64,000 bases of DNA. It comes from an uncultured Muribaculaceae bacterium (GTDB lineage Bacteria > Bacteroidota > Bacteroidia > Bacteroidales > Muribaculaceae). Made by a program: the position numbers and the translations under genes. Under the pieces are notes generated by a model. The model was not told the DNA's origin, ran no database searches, and was given only the letters and a program-made list of their open reading frames with translations. How positions within the stretch are numbered: position 1 is the first letter of the stretch; each line of letters begins with the position of its first letter. The DNA is taken from NCBI GenBank assembly GCA_910584365.1, contig CAJUAF010000007.1, positions 1-64,000 of the forward strand, read 5' to 3'. Shown here in pieces: positions 61,624 through 64,000 of this stretch.

Positions 61624-64000
61624 TCAGGGATGGAGACGGCGGAGGGTGAGGCGGTCTATGATGGCGTGGTTGGTGGAGAAGTTCATATTCTCGTTCTTGG
61701 GATAATAGCGGAGGGTGACGACGTGGCGCCCCGGAGTGAGGCGAACCTGAAGGGTATTGGTGGTACCCCAGTCGCTCCAGTTGCCGACACCGCGCTGCGG
61801 CATGACGACGGTGCCGACCTCATGGTTGTCGACAAGCACGGTGCGGATGGCGCATTTGTTTTCGGTGTTGACCGGACCGTTGCCGTTGGCGTAACGGAAG
61901 TCAAGGCTGTACATCCCTCCCTCCTTTACGTCTACGCCGATATGGATGGGGCTTGTCTCATGGTCAATTTCCATGAAGCCTGTGCCGCGATAGCCGTGCA
62001 GGGGGGTGTTGGGAACGTTCTTTGCCTCCGCGGACTCTATGCGGTTGGTCTCGATCGGCATCTCCACAGTAATTTCATTGAAGTTGCTGCGGGGCTCCGA
62101 GGCAAACGACTGGACGCCGCCGGCGTTGACGCCGATTACCTGATATTCTCCCGGAATTGATGCGTTCCAGGAAGTCTCGCGGGTCTGAGCCACGGGCTTT
62201 CCGTCGCGCAGAACGATGTAATAGTCGATATACTCGATCGGGTTCCACCGGAATAGATTCAGACGGGCCGCGCCCTCCTGGCCGACAGGCAGGGAGGCAT
62301 CGTAGGTCAGCCATGCGACGGGGGTCAGCGGAGCCTTTATGTTGGCCGTCTCGTTTACGCGCATGGGCTGGATATTGTTGTTGTCCATGACGATTCTGAC
62401 GGTCTGTTCCCCCTTGAGGTCAGCGGGGATAAAAGGTGCATGGGCTTTCCCGTTGAGATAGAATTTATGGATGCGGTTGCCGTATCCTTCCACCGAAATG
62501 TTCAGTATCATATCGCGGTAGCGGAGGCCCGTCAGAACGCGGCGGTCATCCAGTTCTCGGGGGATGAACGGTTTGAAGGAAATGCCGTCGGTCTCGTAGG
62601 AAATGCCGAAGAGCATTTTCAGGGTAAGGGCGATATTGCCCGACAGGGACCAGAGCATATTCGAGGAATTCAGTTCGGTGGTGATGTCTCCGTTGTCGAG
62701 ATTGAAATTCTCCTTGTTGGTGGCGAAGAGCGCCGCGGGACGGAAGACGGATCCCAGTCCCAGCAGGGCGCCCCGCGAATTGGACGCCTTGGCGTTGGCC
62801 AGCGTCCAGTAGGAAGCCACAAACGGCCAGAGGGCATTGTTGTGGTAAGCCGGCATATCGGAAATCTGGGGAATGAAAATAGCCGGACCAAAAGGAGTGA
62901 CCGGATTCTTTTCAGTGATAAGCCGACCGCGTTCCGGCGAGGCGACATCGTAGAGAATCGCCAGGGATTCGCCGAGGGTTTCGGCTCGGGGATTGACAAT
63001 CATGTTGTCTCGGCCGTAGAGATACATCGCGTAATATCCCTTGTCGCTCATCCAGAGATTGTCGTTGATTGCCCGGGCGATGGTATCGGCCCGCTGGGTA
63101 TAGGACTTGGCTTCGGCGGTATGGCCCAGCAGGGAGGCGATTTCGGCCAGGGTACGCCAGGCCTGGGCGTGGACTACCGACGTGCCGAGCGCCTCACTCT
63201 GATAGATGTCGGCGGTCTGCATCCAGCGGGGATGGCTCTGCTCGCGCCAGTCGATGAAGGAGGTCTCTCCGTGTACCAGGCCGGTCTCCTTGTCGTAGAT
63301 GGTCTCGTAGTCGGTCTCGAGGGATTTCTTTATGATGGGATAGATGCGTCGCAGCCATGCCTCATCGCCGGTGGCTTTGTAGACCTCGAATGCGGCCACG
63401 GCCCATATCTCGCGGTCGGAGCTTACGGGCCATGCTCCTCCCGAGCCGGTATCCTGGATGATGGTCCCTTCGGGAGAAATCTTATGTTCCAGGGAAATCC
63501 GGGAGACTTCCGGCTGAAGGGCAGCCATCGACAGGATGATGGAATAGCTTACGTCGCGGGTCCACACTCCGGGCCATTCCTTTCCGGTTCGGAGCGTCGA
63601 ATCCGGCTCGATAGCGTTGACCATCTCGTCAAGGCCCATGTTGAAGATCGCGTTGTGGAGAGTGTTGGAGGAGGTCAGCAAGGGATAGGCAGAAAGGTCG
63701 TTTTTCTTGTGCCACTCTTTTTCCACAGGCATGAAGTAGCCCGGCGTAGCCGAGTAGTCCGAGATGATGACCGTGTCCGAGGGGGCGTATGCTTTGTAAG
63801 GTCCCTGAAAAATCGTGTCTGCCACCCAGCGATAGGCCGGAGTCTCGAGAATCAAGCCGGCCATCCGCTCGCCTGGAGCTTCGGCGGCAGGAGTTTCCTG
63901 TTGATTCTTTTTCTTCTTCGCGCTGGCGTCAGGCGCTAAAGCCGGACAGGTCGCCACCACGGCGCAGACCAATGCGGTTTTTATAGTCGTTCTCGCGAGA
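61624..64000 (-). CDS. Secreted MGH1-like glycoside hydrolase, 5' end cut by the window
   Basis: About 790 aa visible. The frame stays open to the last base, so the start codon lies to the right. The N-terminal ...IKTALVCAVVATCPALAPDA is a signal peptide, then an alpha/alpha six-hairpin domain (about residues 90-500: WPGVWTRDVSYSIILSMAAL, SFIDWREQSHPRW and YHNNALWPFVASYWTLANAK). A C-terminal beta-rich part, a Fn3-like piece and a CBM6/35-like module (HIGVDVKEGGMYSLDFRYAN, then LTPGRHVVTLRYYPKNENM) follow. It is likely a periplasmic or surface polysaccharide glycosidase; substrate unknown. The candidate catalytic acids (D in WTRDVSY; D or E in FIDWRE) are seen but not proven. Confidence 0.83.
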   Translation of the reverse strand, partial: LARTTIKTALVCAVVATCPALAPDASAKKKKNQQETPAAEAPGERMAGLILETPAYRWVADTIFQGPYKAYAPSDTVIISDYSATPGYFMPVEKEWHKKNDLSAYPLLTSSNTLHNAIFNMGLDEMVNAIEPDSTLRTGKEWPGVWTRDVSYSIILSMAALQPEVSRISLEHKISPEGTIIQDTGSGGAWPVSSDREIWAVAAFEVYKATGDEAWLRRIYPIIKKSLETDYETIYDKETGLVHGETSFIDWREQSHPRWMQTADIYQSEALGTSVVHAQAWRTLAEIASLLGHTAEAKSYTQRADTIARAINDNLWMSDKGYYAMYLYGRDNMIVNPRAETLGESLAILYDVASPERGRLITEKNPVTPFGPAIFIPQISDMPAYHNNALWPFVASYWTLANAKASNSRGALLGLGSVFRPAALFATNKENFNLDNGDITTELNSSNMLWSLSGNIALTLKMLFGISYETDGISFKPFIPRELDDRRVLTGLRYRDMILNISVEGYGNRIHKFYLNGKAHAPFIPADLKGEQTVRIVMDNNNIQPMRVNETANIKAPLTPVAWLTYDASLPVGQEGAARLNLFRWNPIEYIDYYIVLRDGKPVAQTRETSWNASIPGEYQVIGVNAGGVQSFASEPRSNFNEITVEMPIETNRIESAEAKNVPNTPLHGYRGTGFMEIDHETSPIHIGVDVKEGGMYSLDFRYANGNGPVNTENKCAIRTVLVDNHEVGTVVMPQRGVGNWSDWGTTNTLQVRLTPGRHVVTLRYYPKNENMNFSTNHAIIDRLTLRRLHP

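Noticed and set aside
1..64000. tRNA, rRNA or insertion-sequence genes
   Set aside because: No tRNA-like cloverleaf, rRNA stretch, transposase or terminal inverted repeats recognised in any gap. A covariance-model scan (tRNAscan, Rfam) would be decisive and could not be run.

Overview
The window looks like one end of a metagenome- or isolate-assembled contig from a Bacteroidales bacterium, possibly Muribaculaceae; I infer the family only from gene content and GC. Evidence for the phylum: at least twenty gene starts are preceded by the Bacteroidetes -7 box TAnnTTTG, often with a TTTG (-33) element 19-20 nt upstream. The window also holds several secreted proteins with type IX-like C-terminal sorting regions, an OMP_b-brl_3-type outer membrane protein, a BspA-type leucine-rich-repeat protein, a TPR-TM-HTH regulator, a DUF3078 protein and YfhO. 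The first 42 bases are not biological: they contain the standard Illumina read-1 adapter, so the contig begins at untrimmed adapter.

Layout: 57-420 is the trailer end of a type I-C-like CRISPR array (6 repeats, 5 complete spacers) whose leader and cas genes lie off the contig. 0.5-4.9 kb is a membrane regulator / lipoprotein / outer membrane protein cassette. 5.1-5.9 kb is an AT-rich RelE-HigB-like toxin plus Xre antitoxin pair behind a palindromic operator. 6-16.4 kb has a GH18 protein, an MscS channel, a BspA-type protein, a Crp/Fnr regulator and a 1307-aa adhesin-like secreted protein. 16.6-21.8 kb has leuS, nadA and a DUF3078 protein on the minus strand. 21.85-22.49 kb is a gene-free AT-rich stretch with a dense cluster of DnaA-box-like 9-mers, my candidate for oriC. 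22.5-29.7 kb has an His/Asp-rich secreted protein, DUF488, queE, queD, xerD, a degenerate methyltransferase-like protein, YfhO and a small outer-membrane-barrel candidate.

29.7-36.5 kb is a complete glycine cleavage operon (lplA-gcvT-gcvH-gcvPA-gcvPB-lpdA) that also carries its own lipoate ligase and dihydrolipoamide dehydrogenase. 36.6-39.8 kb has a HAD phosphatase, aroB and a COG0523 metallochaperone GTPase. 39.9-44.8 kb is an AT-rich three-gene operon of secreted, T9SS-type proteins; two of them look like metzincin zinc proteases whose HExxH site has been lost. 45-61.4 kb is mostly housekeeping: an SpmA-SpmB fusion, PAP2 phosphatase, LPS-kinase-like protein, nucleoside kinase, PatB/MalY lyase, aroA, a zinc/manganese ABC permease, GH25 lysozyme, RluA-type pseudouridine synthase, ybeY, mnmG, apt, a cupin and malic enzyme. 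A perfect 22-bp palindrome containing a parS-type site lies between mnmG and apt, which agrees with an origin-proximal location. The window ends inside a secreted glycoside hydrolase (MGH1-like) whose 5' end is cut off.

Most interesting items: the tandem pseudo-metzincin T9SS operon, the candidate oriC plus parS pair, a conserved hairpin family at the 3' ends of surface-protein genes, and the regulator/lipoprotein/OMP cassette. No rRNA or tRNA gene was recognised.
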